DNA of 64,000 nucleotides from Elgaria multicarinata webbii (lineage: Eukaryota > Chordata > Lepidosauria > Squamata > Anguidae): NCBI RefSeq assembly GCF_023053635.1, contig NC_086182.1, forward strand, positions 34,266,001-34,330,000, given 5' to 3'. Position 1 is the first letter of the stretch, and each line of letters begins with the position of its first letter. The translations under genes were made by a program, and so were the position numbers. The notes beneath the pieces are model-generated. The model had not been told where the DNA came from. It did not search any database and worked only from the letters and a program-made list of their open reading frames with translations. Shown here piece after piece: positions 52,566 to 63,240 of this stretch.

Positions 52566-53240
52566 GGCCTTGCTAGACCTACCTGATAATCCGGTGGGGA
52601 GTAGGGGCAACGCCGCGCTACAGCTAGCGTGGGCCATCGCCCTTTTCTACACGTAACATGTGACGGGGTAAGGGAAAGCCCCGTCGCGTCCTCCATTTTT
52701 TTTTACTTAAAGGGCCATGTGCGCAGGAGCGCACCAACGGAAAAGTAAGTGTTTTTTTAAAAAAATAAAGGGTTCCCCGCTCCCCTGCCCCTGATTTCCC
52801 CCCAACAATGCCTGTTGCCCCCCGCCTGCTCACTCGCCTGTCCTCCCCCTGCTCGCCATGCCTGTCCCCGCTCGCCATGCCCGTCCCCCGCTCGCCATGC
52901 CCTGGCCCCATTCTTCTTTCCCCCCCATCCGCCATGTCTGATGTCCCCCCTGCCCGCTTGCCTGCCCACTCGCCATGCATACCCGATCACCCACCTGCCA
53001 TGTCCGATGACCCCTCCACGCCACCCCCTGTCCGTGATCTCCCCACTCTGGCTCCGCTCTTCCCCCCCATCTCTCCTGCTGGGTCCGCTCTTTCCCCCGG
53101 CCTCCATCTCACCCCCCATGATTCCCCCCCCGGCCCAATGGGCACAGCGCTCCTATGGAATGCTGTGCCCAGTGCGTGGCTTCTCCCGGCTACTCGCGAG
53201 TAAGCGAGCAGCCGGGAAAAGCCACAGAAGTAGCTAGACC
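52566..53240. mobile_element. GC-rich transposon-like block with minisatellite and hairpin
   Basis: The left end GGCCTTGCTAGACCTACCTG matches the terminus of the transposon at 39061. GTAGCTAGACCTTCCG at about 53230 may be an inner or outer partner. Inside: 'acggaaaagtaagtgttttt' (inverse of a word in 39061-39702), three units of GCTCGCCATGCCYGTCCCC at 52851-52908 with degenerate relatives after, and a hairpin with 22-bp arms (53176-53197 and 53204-53225). The C-rich tract keeps five frames open on both strands; none is a credible protein. Confidence 0.55.
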
Positions 53241-53283
53241 TTCCGCAGCCCCGGCCTCAGCTCAGGGCTGCGGAAAAGCCAGG

Positions 53284-53400
53284 CCATAAGTGGATCCGGT
53301 TATCCCGGGTCAAGGGAGGACTTAGCCCGGCCTAACCCCGGGATCCCCTGTGCGTCATCTGGATGCACAGCAGGGAGCCCAGGCCTCACACTGGGCTAAC
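53284..53400 (+). mobile_element. Fragment of the GGCC-ended transposon family
   Basis: AGGCCATAAGTGGATCCGGT, 'tatcccgggtcaagggagga', CCCCGGGATCCCCTGTGCGT resemble the left ends of 550-692 and 39061. No right end found. Confidence 0.4.
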
Positions 53401-54840
53401 TCCTCGTTTACCAATGCCTATGACTATCAGCTGATCCTAAGCAATTGAGTATTACATTTTGCATCGGGTGTGTGGGTGTGTGTACATGCACACACGTATA
53501 TACAACAGAGAGAGAAAGATCTACACAACGGCATGAACTTCTGGAGTCTCCATGGGGGCTCTTCTATGGCGACTGCCATTGTGAGTGCCCGCACTTCAAC
53601 ATTCCCCACTCTGCCACTGTGTCTGCCTCAAAGTGGGATCACTGTGATATGCACGTCTTTGGACACCCCCACGTGGAACTGTCGCCCCATTTTTAAGGCG
53701 CACTGATTATGCAGTTTACAGATGAAATTGGAGCAATATCCCCAGAAACTTGGCAAAGTAGGACCTCACCGTGGTGTCAGAACGGAGTTCAACTTCAGGC
53801 GTTTAGCGGGAGGATTGGCGACTTCCGTTTGGGCATGTGGGTGGGCTGGCATCCACGTGCAGGACCCAATGGAGGGTGAATTTCGGCTAGCAGCGGGTCC
53901 GTTGCTGCTCAGCCTCCTGCCAGCTGGTGGCTGGCGGTGAGTCGGAGGCTGCGGGGACAGAATGGCGAATCCTCCCAAGGACACCGCTAATGAATTCTGC
54001 ATGTGCTTCTCCCTCGCCCCCCCCCTCTTCCCGCCCTGAAGCTGTGGGGGCTTCGGAGGGCTAAATTGAACTTTATCTGGAAATGATGGCTGAATGTCAA
54101 TTCCTCTATCGAAGCCAATTTGGGAAGCAGAAAGTGCTAAAAGAATTAAGACAGTTAAATGGAAAGCAGTCTACTTGGTGGAGATGAAATAGGGTTTAAA
54201 TGACTGAAATTATCTGTGGATTACCCTTGTTAGAGCACTGCTTTATTTAATAAACTTGAGGCTTAATCTGTTGCTTGCATTCCTGAAGGGAAGAGGAGGC
54301 CTCTTCGTGGGCTGTGTGGCATCAGCAGGAGGAAATGGTTCGGAGGAAGGAGTCAATGTTGTTGTTTTTCCATTGTTTTGTGCAAGCACAAAGAATAACT
54401 ACTGTCTTTGGCACTGGGATCCCAGAATCTGGTGTGTGTGCGTGTGTGTGTGTGCAGCCAGGCTATGGGCAGGAATGCTTTCCAAGTCAGAGGGGCAAGA
54501 CTGCTCTGCATATTCCGTTTGCATGCAATTAGCATAATTTGCATAAACTAGGCCCATAGTAGATGGGTCTTGCCTCGCCTGCTTAAATGAACAGCAGCAT
54601 ATGGTATGGCTGCTGGCAGGAAGGATTAAAAAGTTGAAATTCAGTAGCTGGAGTGGAGAAGCTTGGGGTGATCTCAGCAGGGGCCGGGGAGGAAAAGTTA
54701 TTTGTGCTTTTTTATTGATTGTAAAATTGCGTCCCCTTTGCTCCAGAATTGAAATGTGGATGTCTGGCCAGGAGGCAGAAATGGATTTAGTTTCATTTAG
54801 GTTTTTATATTCGTCTTTTTTCAATTAAAATAATAGCCTC
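53401..54840. other. No gene seen; candidate conserved words
   Basis: GC-rich 53760-54050 without a frame of note. 54510-54560 has ATTTGCAT (54537-54544) and GCAATTAGC. (GT)n-like run near 54431-54454. Confidence 0.45.
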
Positions 54841-54850
54841 AGTCAGTCAG

Positions 54851-54907
<57 letters not shown>
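54841..54907. repeat. Compound microsatellite (CAGT)n(CTGT)n(CT)n(CA)n
   Basis: Four adjoining simple motifs directly visible. Confidence 0.95.
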
Positions 54908-54908
<1 letters not shown>

Positions 54909-56678
54909 CATAGTAAAAGAAACAATAAAACAACACAGCAGCAGAACAATGATAAAATATCCACAAGCTTCCGTACTAATTTAAAGTTAACATGAATTTA
55001 TTTAAAAGCCTTTACCATCCATGTTTCGGCCATGTATGTTTTGGGGCAAGACTCCCAGCTCCTCTGGGACAATGCAGGGGTCCCCTCTTGGGCTGATCAT
55101 GCAGCAGGATTGCACAACAAAACACCACAAGCCGGCTTTTGTTCCCAGAGCCTCAAGGTGCCCATTTGCGCTCTGCACATGCTTCAAGACAATCTTATTT
55201 TCTCCCATATCCAACAGCTGTGCCCTGGCAATGAAAGGCAGTTCCAGGAATCAGCCATGGGGCTGGGGGTCACTGTCTCACTCCCAGATGAAAACTTCTC
55301 CTCTGCTGCTAGTGTCTGTTGCAGGGGATTCTTGTTGGCCTGGAACAAGTGGTACATCTAGGGTTAAAAGTTGGAACCCAGTCCATGGCCCTGCAGCTTG
55401 GGATGGGGGGCAAGTGACCACCAAGAAAGCAGCAGGCGATCAGGGCAGCTGAAGCAAACTGCTTTATTCCTGTAGTTCTGGTGCTGCTATGATTTAAGAG
55501 ACTTCAGAATGCACACACTCCAAGTTTTATTTTGTATTTGAAAAATCCGGGGCAGCAAAGAGTTTTGTTATTATTCTAACACACCAGGACTGTAGAAGCA
55601 TTTGAGCTCAATAGATCTGTGGGCGGGAGGGGGAGCGAAATTTAAGTCCTGTGTACTTCACAATTGAAGCAATACACGTGGGCCATCTAATGGCCACCCC
55701 CATAAGACCATTAAGTCCAGGGTCTAAAATTACCCAGCTGCACCACTGCTTGGAACATCACTACAGTCTGCTGTAGACCTTTTCTTTCCAGACACCAGGG
55801 GTGGATGAAATCCAAAAGCCCCTCCTTCCTACGTGCCTTGGTTTTCTCATGCAAGCAAAAGATCATTTATGATTAATCTTTTAATCTTAAAATTTAAATT
55901 GCATCGTATATGAACAGTTACCCTGATTAAAAAGCAACCTGAAGCTAATACAAAATATGTGAAGGTACAGACTAATAATGTATTAAAGCAAGAGGCCGAG
56001 AGACGGCGCTCAGCATTGCTCCGGGCCCACATGCCTGGATTTGCACGTTTGTGTGTGTGCAGGGGTGGGTGGAAGGGGGGTAATTAAGATATTAGCTCCA
56101 GCAAATTGAGATGCTGGTTCCAGCAAAGGCGCATGCCCGTGGCTTCGCTCAGGGCTGCTGTTGTGGGAGAGCTAGCAGCTACCATTGTCTACCAGCTTCG
56201 AAGGAACAGGGGAGCAGTACCACCATTGGGTTATCTATGAGGGTCCCCCAAAACGTGGAGTTGGGCCAGCCTGTGAACCAGCCATTGTTCAACCCAGAGA
56301 GAGGAGGGACGCGGGCATCGGTTGCTCCTTGATGCTGCCCAGAGGAAGGAAGGCCCAACTGCTAGACGAAGGCCTTATAAGAACACCCCCAGGGAATGAC
56401 TGACCAGTTGCATCGCCCTGAACACATCTCAGCACATATGGAAGGAGGAAACAGAAGAGAAAAGAGCACACCAATTTGCACAGTGAAGGAGACTGACCAG
56501 GTGACCCGTGGGCCTTGCCTGGTCTGCAGCCCAGTTGCTGTTGATGGGCAATTCCCCTTTTCCTCTTCCTTCTGATGGTTCTTCATCTTTAAACTGGACT
56601 TGGCATGGACAAGCCTTCAAACAGAGGATTGCCCTCTGTAAAAGAGACACATAATCACCCTCCAGGAGCGTGTTAAAG
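54908..56678. other. No gene or classified repeat seen
   Basis: Anonymous. 55860-55990 is AT-rich and repeat-free. Confidence 0.45.
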
Positions 56679-56913
56679 TCATAGAATCATAGAATCATAG
56701 AATAGCAGAGTTGGAAGGGGCCTACAAGGCCATCGAGTCCAACCCCCTGCTCAATGCAGGAATCCACCTTGAAGCATCCCTGACAGATGGTTGTCCAGCT
56801 GCCTCTTGAAGGCCTCCAGTGTGGGAGAGCCCACAACCTCCCTAGGTAACTGATTCCATTGTCGTACTGCTCTAACAGTCAGGAAGTTTTTCCTGATGTC
56901 CAGCTGGAATCTG
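56679..56913 (-). mobile_element. CR1 LINE 3' end
   Basis: Three copies of the reversed terminal word ATAGAATC, then GAGTTGGAAGGGGCCTACAA and the usual CR1 3' UTR, ending at 'ccagctggaatctgg'. 5'-truncated within ORF2. Confidence 0.92.
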
Positions 56914-57254
56914 GACATGAGGAAATGCAACGTCCTTGCTCAGTTTGTAGTATGAAATAGGCTTACCCCTTCTAAGGGCAACTAATCTGCTCATATCCCC
57001 AACCCTCCTCCTCCACTGATTTGCAAACAAATAAGTGTTTTAACTAGGCTGACCTTTTTAACACATGCTTACAATTATTATAATAATAACGATGCTGAGT
57101 GGGCGTAGTGTCCCGGTGTTGTCTCCGTTGTTGATCTTACTATACTTATGAATGATTGCTTCTATTTTATGGCTATTTTTATGGTCCTGACTTGCTTTGC
57201 GGCTGGGTCTAAATGTTATCAATAAACATTAGGTCCTGTGGGTTAAGATTCTAC

Positions 57255-57292
<38 letters not shown>

Positions 57293-57681
57293 CCGCTGAT
57301 GCGATAGGTGCTAAATAATATACATATGGTCCCTATTAAAAATGAATCAGTAGCTGGGCAGATGATGTAATAATAGCTCAGTACTCATATTTTGAGTATG
57401 TAAACACTCATATTTGAGGGGGGGAATGGGGGGACCACCATGCTTGCCCTCATAGTTTACATAGAAGGCCTATCAGCTGAGCATGTCCAGGTGTTCTCTC
57501 TTCCAAAGAGTCCTTGCAGTGGAGGAGACTCCACTGTAAGGAGACTCCGATGTCAATGGAGTGGCGTGAGCCACCTTGGACAGATCCTTTAGAGTTCTGC
57601 CTGACATCCAGAGTGAATTCACCACCCCACTGACATTGGAGCCACTAGCCTCCACTGGTTCGAAGACTGCCAACTTTTCTT
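56914..57681. repeat. Anonymous sequence containing (AG)n
   Basis: (AG)n at about 57257-57290. Nothing else classified. Confidence 0.6.
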
Positions 57682-58085
57682 TTTTTTCAGTTTTACAATT
57701 TTTATTGTTTTCTACAGAACCAAAAAACATACCAGAACATCACAAACTTAACGAACAATACAACACAACTAGAAAAAAAACACATATCCAAAACATATAA
57801 GGCCATATTCCACTTAAGGCATTCTTCATGGCACACATGTGGGCTATCTGTTACTTCACTTTTGCCAGCGCAGTGTTGTGTAATTAGGACCACAGATTAT
57901 ACGTGAAATCCACAAACATATAAATCATTTTTTCCAACTCTTGCAAATATTCTATCAGAGGTTTCCAGTCCGATACAAACGAGGTTGTTGATTTTTCTCT
58001 TACTAACACCGTAAGTTCAGCCATCTCCGCCAACTCCAAAACCTTCATCAGCCATTCCTCCGTTGATGGCATTTGCATGTTTTTC
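57682..58085 (-). mobile_element. L1 LINE 3' end
   Basis: The minus strand encodes MPSTEEWLMKVLELAEMAEL, TVLVREKSTTSFVSDWKPLI, EYLQELEKM, the C-terminus of L1 ORF2. A 3' UTR of about 200 bases follows and ends in an A-rich tail (T-rich at 57682-57690). 5'-truncated at about 58085. Confidence 0.82.
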
Positions 58086-58171
58086 CTGCCAACTTTTCAA
58101 CCAGCCTCTGTTCTGTGCCTTGAGGAGTAACGCGGAGGCATAAACAGGGGCTCTTTTTTTGTCACTCTCCA

Positions 58172-58366
58172 ACACAGGAAGCTGCCTTATACCGAGTCAG
58201 ACCCTTGATCGGTCCCACCTAGCCCAGTATTGTCAGCACTGACTGGCAGCAGCTCTCCAGGGTTTCAGGGAGAATTCCTTTCCTTGCTCTACCTGGAAAA
58301 GCCGTGGATCAAACCTGGGACCTTCTGAATCCAAAGTAGGGCTCTATTGCACTGAGCTATGCCCCC
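58172..58366 (-). mobile_element. tRNA-derived SINE, near full length
   Basis: Reversed: GGGGCATAGCTCAGTGCAAT (A box), 'tttggattcagaaggtccca', GGTTTGATCCACGG (B box), 'ttttccaggtagagcaagga', 'aaccctggagagctgctgcc', 'gacaatactgggctaggtgg', ending TCGGTATAAGGCAGCTTCCT. It shows the complete order of the family: tRNA head with Pol III boxes, body, and conserved 3' end. Confidence 0.9.
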
Positions 58367-58532
58367 TCCCATAAATTCAAGGCTGTCTCCCTCCCACCCA
58401 CACCATCAATTGACAACCCAGATAGGCAGGACAACAGCTAGACTGAGTGAAGCCCTAGCAAAGACACACACACCCTCTCTCTCATACACACACACTGGCC
58501 ATGTGCTTTTTCTTTCTACAGGAGGCAGGATG

Positions 58533-58630
58533 GATTGGATTTAAATCAAGGTGATTTAAACCAGCCATTTAAATCATGATTTCCAATCAGCCAGCAAGAA
58601 AGCCCTGATTTAAATCGTCGATTTTCATCA
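58533..58630. repeat. Cluster of GATTTAAATC palindromes
   Basis: Four copies or near copies of the self-complementary word GATTTAAATC at 58538, 58552, 58566 and 58607, in ordinary sequence. Confidence 0.8.
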
Positions 58631-59173
58631 GCTTTCCCCATTTGTACCTGAGCTGTTTTATGGAAGGCAGGAAAGCCTCCTCATTGGAGGGCGGCAGCTG
58701 TTCGGAGAAACATGCAGATCAGCCACGGCTGCTGTGGGCTACATGCCGCCTACAGCGGCAGTTTTGGGGTAGCCTCCTTGGCCCAGCTTGGATCTGCAAA
58801 CAAGCCCTGCCATCGAGGTGCTGCAGGCAGGGCTACAACCATCCACCCTGTGGATCAGGACTTGTTCCCCGTGCCGCCTTCTCATTGGACGAAGGAGCAA
58901 GCAGGGACACGCACCCTAGGGCCTGCAAAGTCAGTGACAACGGAGGAACAATCCAGCTACCATAAAGTTCCCAGTTCTGCTAACCCCACTTAGTCTGGGC
59001 AACTGGTTGCCAAGGGAGCACATCTGGTGATCCATTTGATCGACCAGAGTAAGGTCTGCCTGTGGCTCATCTGTCACCTGCCAGCCATTTGCTTGCCATT
59101 GATGATGAGTTACAGGATGCTGGATTCTGGGACCTGGGTGGAGGTGGCTGTCAATCCAAGTGGACCAGAAGAA
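58631..59173. other. No gene or classified repeat seen
   Basis: Anonymous, moderately GC-rich. Confidence 0.5.
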
Positions 59174-59460
59174 CAGGACCAGTGTCGAGTAGGCATGGTT
59201 GGGCATTTGCTCAGGGGCCCACCGACAAGAGCTCCCTGGAGCTGCTGCTGCTGCTCTTCACCATTGCAACCTGCTTTTTCACCTGCCTCTCACTCTGACC
59301 CAGACATTGATAGTGGTGAGAAGGAGAAGCAGGAGATGCCAGGACCTGCTTGCTCATTGGCTCTCCCTGACTGTCAAGCAAGCAAGTGGGACCAATGATG
59401 AGAAAGAGGAGGAGGAGCAAGAGCAGCTGGTGACCGTGGTGGTGGGAAGAGCCGAAGGCC
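59174..59460 (+). mobile_element. Unclassified repeat X, copy 2 (without LTR)
   Basis: 'caggaccagtgtcgagtagg' opens it. 'ctcactctgacccagacatt', then GATAGTGGTGAGAAGGAGAA crosses, without interruption, the point where the 42770 copy holds a solo LTR. 'gggaccaatgatgagaaaga' and 'gctggtgaccg' match further on. Confidence 0.65.
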
Positions 59461-59977
59461 GTTCTCCAGACGTTTACGACTTCAACATCCTTGTCTATGA
59501 GATGACATCATGCTGATAGGGGCTTGTGGGAGTTGAAGTCCGAAATATCTGGAGATCTGTCTTCTGCTCATCCCTGAAAGAGAGGACACCTTCAAAGAGA
59601 GGCCTGCCCTCTGACAGTTCTTCAAATAGAGGACTGACCTCTGTGAAGTAGGGCACCCTAATCAGGTTAAGTGCCCAAATCCCGCTGACCTATCTGGCAT
59701 TGCTGACTCAGTCCCAATCCTTCCAGAAACCTATTTGCTAAGCACTAAATCCAGCTACAACTACGTGCATAATGGGTATTTCATAGTACTATGCAGGTTA
59801 TTTAGCTGGGGAGGAAAGCAGTGAGTGGGATACAGCAGCCATACTCACCTGGAAGATACCTGGGTTCTGGCTGTTCCTATTTCATTGTCAGCAACCCTTC
59901 AAAAGTATTATTATTGTCTCTTTTCTCGCTCATGGCAGTTTTTCTAGAAGGACATGATGGGCTTTGCCAGGTCATGC
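59461..59977. other. No gene or classified repeat seen
   Basis: Anonymous; a hAT-like scrap 'tgtgggagttgaagtccgaa' near 59525. Confidence 0.45.
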
Positions 59978-59981
59978 ATCA

Positions 59982-60024
<43 letters not shown>
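59978..60024. repeat. (ATT)n microsatellite
   Basis: About 15 units. Confidence 0.96.
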
Positions 60025-60025
<1 letters not shown>

Positions 60026-61046
60026 TGGGTGCAGGGCACAAGGTGAATGTATTGTCTAGAGCCCTGGGTGCAATGATCCACAAATGCCCTGAAAGTGACA
60101 GGTTTGGGGCCTCTACCCTTTGTTAAAGCTTGCCTTTAGGGGTGTGTGCACTCTGCAGTGAAGAAAAACAAGCCATCCGTGCCAGGCAAAATGCAAATCC
60201 TCCATCGAGAAAATTGGAGCAGCTGGAAAGCCGGGTACGGACAACAAGCAGAAGCTATTTCACGCTGGGGAAGGATCAGCAGGGCCATCCGGGATCTATG
60301 CGGTACCAGAGGGACACAGGCAATTAGAATGTCATAGATTCCAGTCTGAATGCATTAGAGCAGAGTCAAAACGACGTGTGTATCTGTGAGCAATTTCCAG
60401 CAATGCTGAAGGAAAACTGCCCTGGTGTCTTTCTTCTATTTTTCTTCCACCCAGCACAACTTGTGAAAAAACTTTACTTGCTCATTTCCATTGTCCTCGC
60501 TGGTCCTCCGTGACGTTGCAACAACCCAAATTTCATGGGCCGTGTAACATTCTGATACCATACTATTCACTGTATAATCTCTGGGCAGGATTATCCGTGT
60601 GACTTCAGTGAGATGCATGAAGTGTTGAGGTATGTGGGGGAACAGATGCAAACCAGCCGACGGGGAGAGCACTGAGCAGGTCTGGAAAAAAGGTGCATAT
60701 TTTCACCATCTGAGCTGTTGCTGTCATTTGTTGTAGGGATATCTTTCCCTAGTGAAATGGCTAATTTCTAGCTACCAATCAGAACTGGAGACTGTTTGGT
60801 GCAGCTCTGGAAACACCGAAGCCCAAGACAAAGTGTCAAAAGTTACTCCTTTTCAACCTGTTTCTTTTCTAAGGTGGAAACAAAGCAGCTCTCTACAAAT
60901 GCATTTTGCAGCTTGCAGGAGCTGACCAGTTACATCCAGGGCAGCAATGGCTGTGGTGGTGGGTCTGGCTGGGGTCCAGACGACTGCCCACATATGTTGT
61001 GTTCTGGTGCTGGGCCTGCTCAAAGGCAACCTTTTACTATGAAAGC
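60025..61046. other. No gene or classified repeat seen
   Basis: Anonymous. Confidence 0.5.
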
Positions 61047-61528
61047 TAGAGATGTCAGAGAAACCTGTAACAGAGTCAAATGAGTTTGGATTTCTACGAA
61101 TCTGACTGACAAATTCTGCAGCTGACTGGCTGTTTCAAAGTCACGTGGACTTTGTGGGCTTGCGTACTGGGTTTTCATGGGGTTTTTTTGGGGGGGGGAT
61201 TTGTGCTAATATCTGTGCAGACATGCTAATGGATATCAGTGAATGAGAACTAGTGCGCATGAAATTTAGTGCAGGTAGAATGAACTTCTAGTACAAAAAA
61301 AAATTGATCCCATCACTGCACAGATAACAGAAAGAAAGATACCAATTCGCAAAACACAGATGGGATGGATTTGCTGGGGAACATGGGTGGGAGGGTACTG
61401 TTACACCATGTCCTGCTTGAGGGTCCCTAGTCGAGAGCTGGTCAGCTACTGTGTGGACAGAGTGCTGGACTAGATGGACCCTCCAGCGTCAGGGCTCTCC
61501 TTATGTTCCTAAAATCTATATATCCCTA
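61047..61528 (+). mobile_element. hAT-like element with an L3 end near its right terminus
   Basis: Starts TAGAGATGTCAGAGAAAC and ends ATATATCCCTA. Its body matches 41741-42171 ('aaatgagtttggatttctac', 'caaattctgcag', 'ttagtgcaggtagaatgaac', 'attcgcaaaacacag'). The L3 piece at 61371-61512 separates the body from the terminal word. Confidence 0.6.
61371..61512 (+). mobile_element. L3-like LINE 3' end, short
   Basis: 'gctggggaacatgggtggga', 'agtgctggactagatggacc', 'ctctccttatgttccta'. 5'-truncated in the 3' UTR. Confidence 0.8.
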
Positions 61529-61610
61529 ATCGGGCCCAAGCTGAGCACAACAAAACCTTGCACTGGTTTTGGCCCTGAGTGTTTCGGTGCTGCAGGATGG
61601 AAGCTCTTAA

Positions 61611-61929
61611 CAAGGGTGACCCTATGGAAAGGAGGACAGGGCTCCTGTATCTTTAACAGTTACATAGAAAAGGAAATTTCAGCAGGTGTCATTTGTATAT
61701 ATGGAGGACCTGCTGAAATTCCCTCTTCATCACAACAGTTAAAGCTGCAGGTGTATAGAGTGACCAGATACAAAAGAAGGCAGGGCTCCTGCAGCTTTAA
61801 CTGTTGTGATGAAGAGGGAATTTCACCAGGTGCTGCATCCATACAAATAGCACCTGCTGAAATTCCCTTTCCTATGCAACTGTTAAAGATACAGGAGCCC
61901 TGTCCTCCTTTTCATATGGTCACCCTATC
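61611..61929. mobile_element. Doubled palindromic element flanked by TTAA (piggyBac-like MITE)
   Basis: TTAA stands at 61607-61610 and 61930-61933. Ends: AAGGGTGACCCTATGGAAAG at the left; reversed right end ATAGGGTGACCATATGAAAA. The interior follows U - U' - U - U', where U carries 'ggacagggctcctg', 'ctttaacagtt' and 'gaaatttcagcaggtg' and U' is its inverse. A third terminal-like word, ATAGAGTGACCAGATAC, sits in the middle at about 61757. Overall the left and right halves are inverted copies of about 146 bases. No transposase. Confidence 0.75.
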
Positions 61930-63140
61930 TTAACCTCCCTCTTATTCTCACTGTATGGGGGCATCAGTTTTCCAGTTACAAGCTATCATTATTATTATTA
62001 TTATTTTAAAAAAACACCTTCCCCCCAAAAGCCTACTCTTTGGGTGCATGTGCATATGTGTATATCTTTCTCTGTATATATTTGGCACAAAAACCAAGCG
62101 TGCGGACAATAAAAAGACAATTGCTTTTCTGGTAGCTTAGTCTCACCAGGTTGAATTATGTAACGTTCAAGATATTTAAACCCGGCTGAGTGTGGAAGTG
62201 AATCCTGCAACGAGAATGTGTAATGAGCGATGCTTTATCAAATTGATTTATCGGCCCCCGTGCACACTGTCTGCCACTACGGTGAACATGGGTCTGTGTA
62301 CATTCTGCAAGGAAGCTGCCCTCCTCAACATCCCAGTCTGGAGCTTAGGGCAGCTACCATGTAAGCAGCGAAGTGTCTATTTCTGTACTTGGCTGAAGTT
62401 TGCGACGTCGCCTGGTGTGGTAAGGTGCACGCCTTTGATCTAATCCTTGCAGAGGGTTAATTAATTTCATGCCAATACATTTCACGCACATCTGCAGCCT
62501 GTTTTGTCCTCCTGAACATTTTGCTCCTCTTTTTCTGTTAAGGCGAGCCTTGTGACGTAATGCCAATGGCTTCAGCAAGACTGTGTTAGTTGTTTCGCAC
62601 GTGATGTGAAGGCAACTGCAGGTTTCCCGTAACCTCTACACTCAGCCTTCAGTCAAACACAGCTTCCTGATTGGTGTAGCCCCACATGCAGAGACGGGTG
62701 TGTGTGGAATATTTTCCACTGGTATCCCCCCCTCCCCCCGAAAATTTCTTCTTTTTAGAAATGATTAGCACAAGATGTGGCAATAGCCGGTGACTGAAAT
62801 AAACAGCTTTTTAAACGTATTTGGCAAATGAATAGAACAGGCCTATCAGCAGCTGTTAAATGGAATCTCCAGCATGGTTAAATGAAGCCTCCATGTTCAG
62901 AGGTAGTGTACCTTTGATGGTTAGCCATTCGCTATAGACAACCCTGAGCTAGATAAACCAGAACTTCCTTTGTCCCTAGCAGACGGCTCTTTTGTCCCCA
63001 GTTACTCAAAGCTCTACTGCCTCTGAACGCTGAGATTCAATCTACCCATCGTGGCTTGACTGTAATAATAGGATATGCTCACCTGCCCCAAATTTATACC
63101 ACCTTCCCTGTCACTGCAGCCCTTTCTTCATATAGGAAGG
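61930..63140. other. Non-repetitive stretch, candidate conserved element
   Basis: 62140-62600 is repeat-free, holds GTGACGTAATGCCAAT (CRE-like TGACGTAA), TTAATTAATTTCATG and TGGCAC words, and has no convincing frame. Confidence 0.4.
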
Positions 63141-63240
63141 ATTGTAGCACGGGGGTAGAACAACTGCTTTGTATGGAGATTCAATCCCCAGATCTCCGGA
63201 AGCGCTGAGAAAGACCCTTCTCCGAAAACCTGGAGAGCCA
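63141..63240 (+). mobile_element. tRNA-derived SINE, degraded
   Basis: 'attgtagcacgggggtagaa' (A-box region), 'caactgctttgtatggagat', 'tcaatccccagatctccgga', then 'gagaaagacccttctccgaa' and 'aacctggagagccaccggc' follow the SINE order. Confidence 0.7.

Noticed and set aside
52757-53237. Several overlapping frames of 118-140 codons on both strands
   Set aside because: All lie in a C-rich minisatellite that lacks stop codons in any frame. The translations are proline-rich on one strand and glycine/arginine-rich on the other, a compositional artefact.
58172-58366. tRNA gene
   Set aside because: Has A and B boxes but is followed by a SINE body, occurs many times, and does not fold as a functional tRNA with an acceptor stem as far as I can see.
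59027-59516. Frames of 105-123 codons
   Set aside because: They lie across repeat X, whose other copies do not preserve them.
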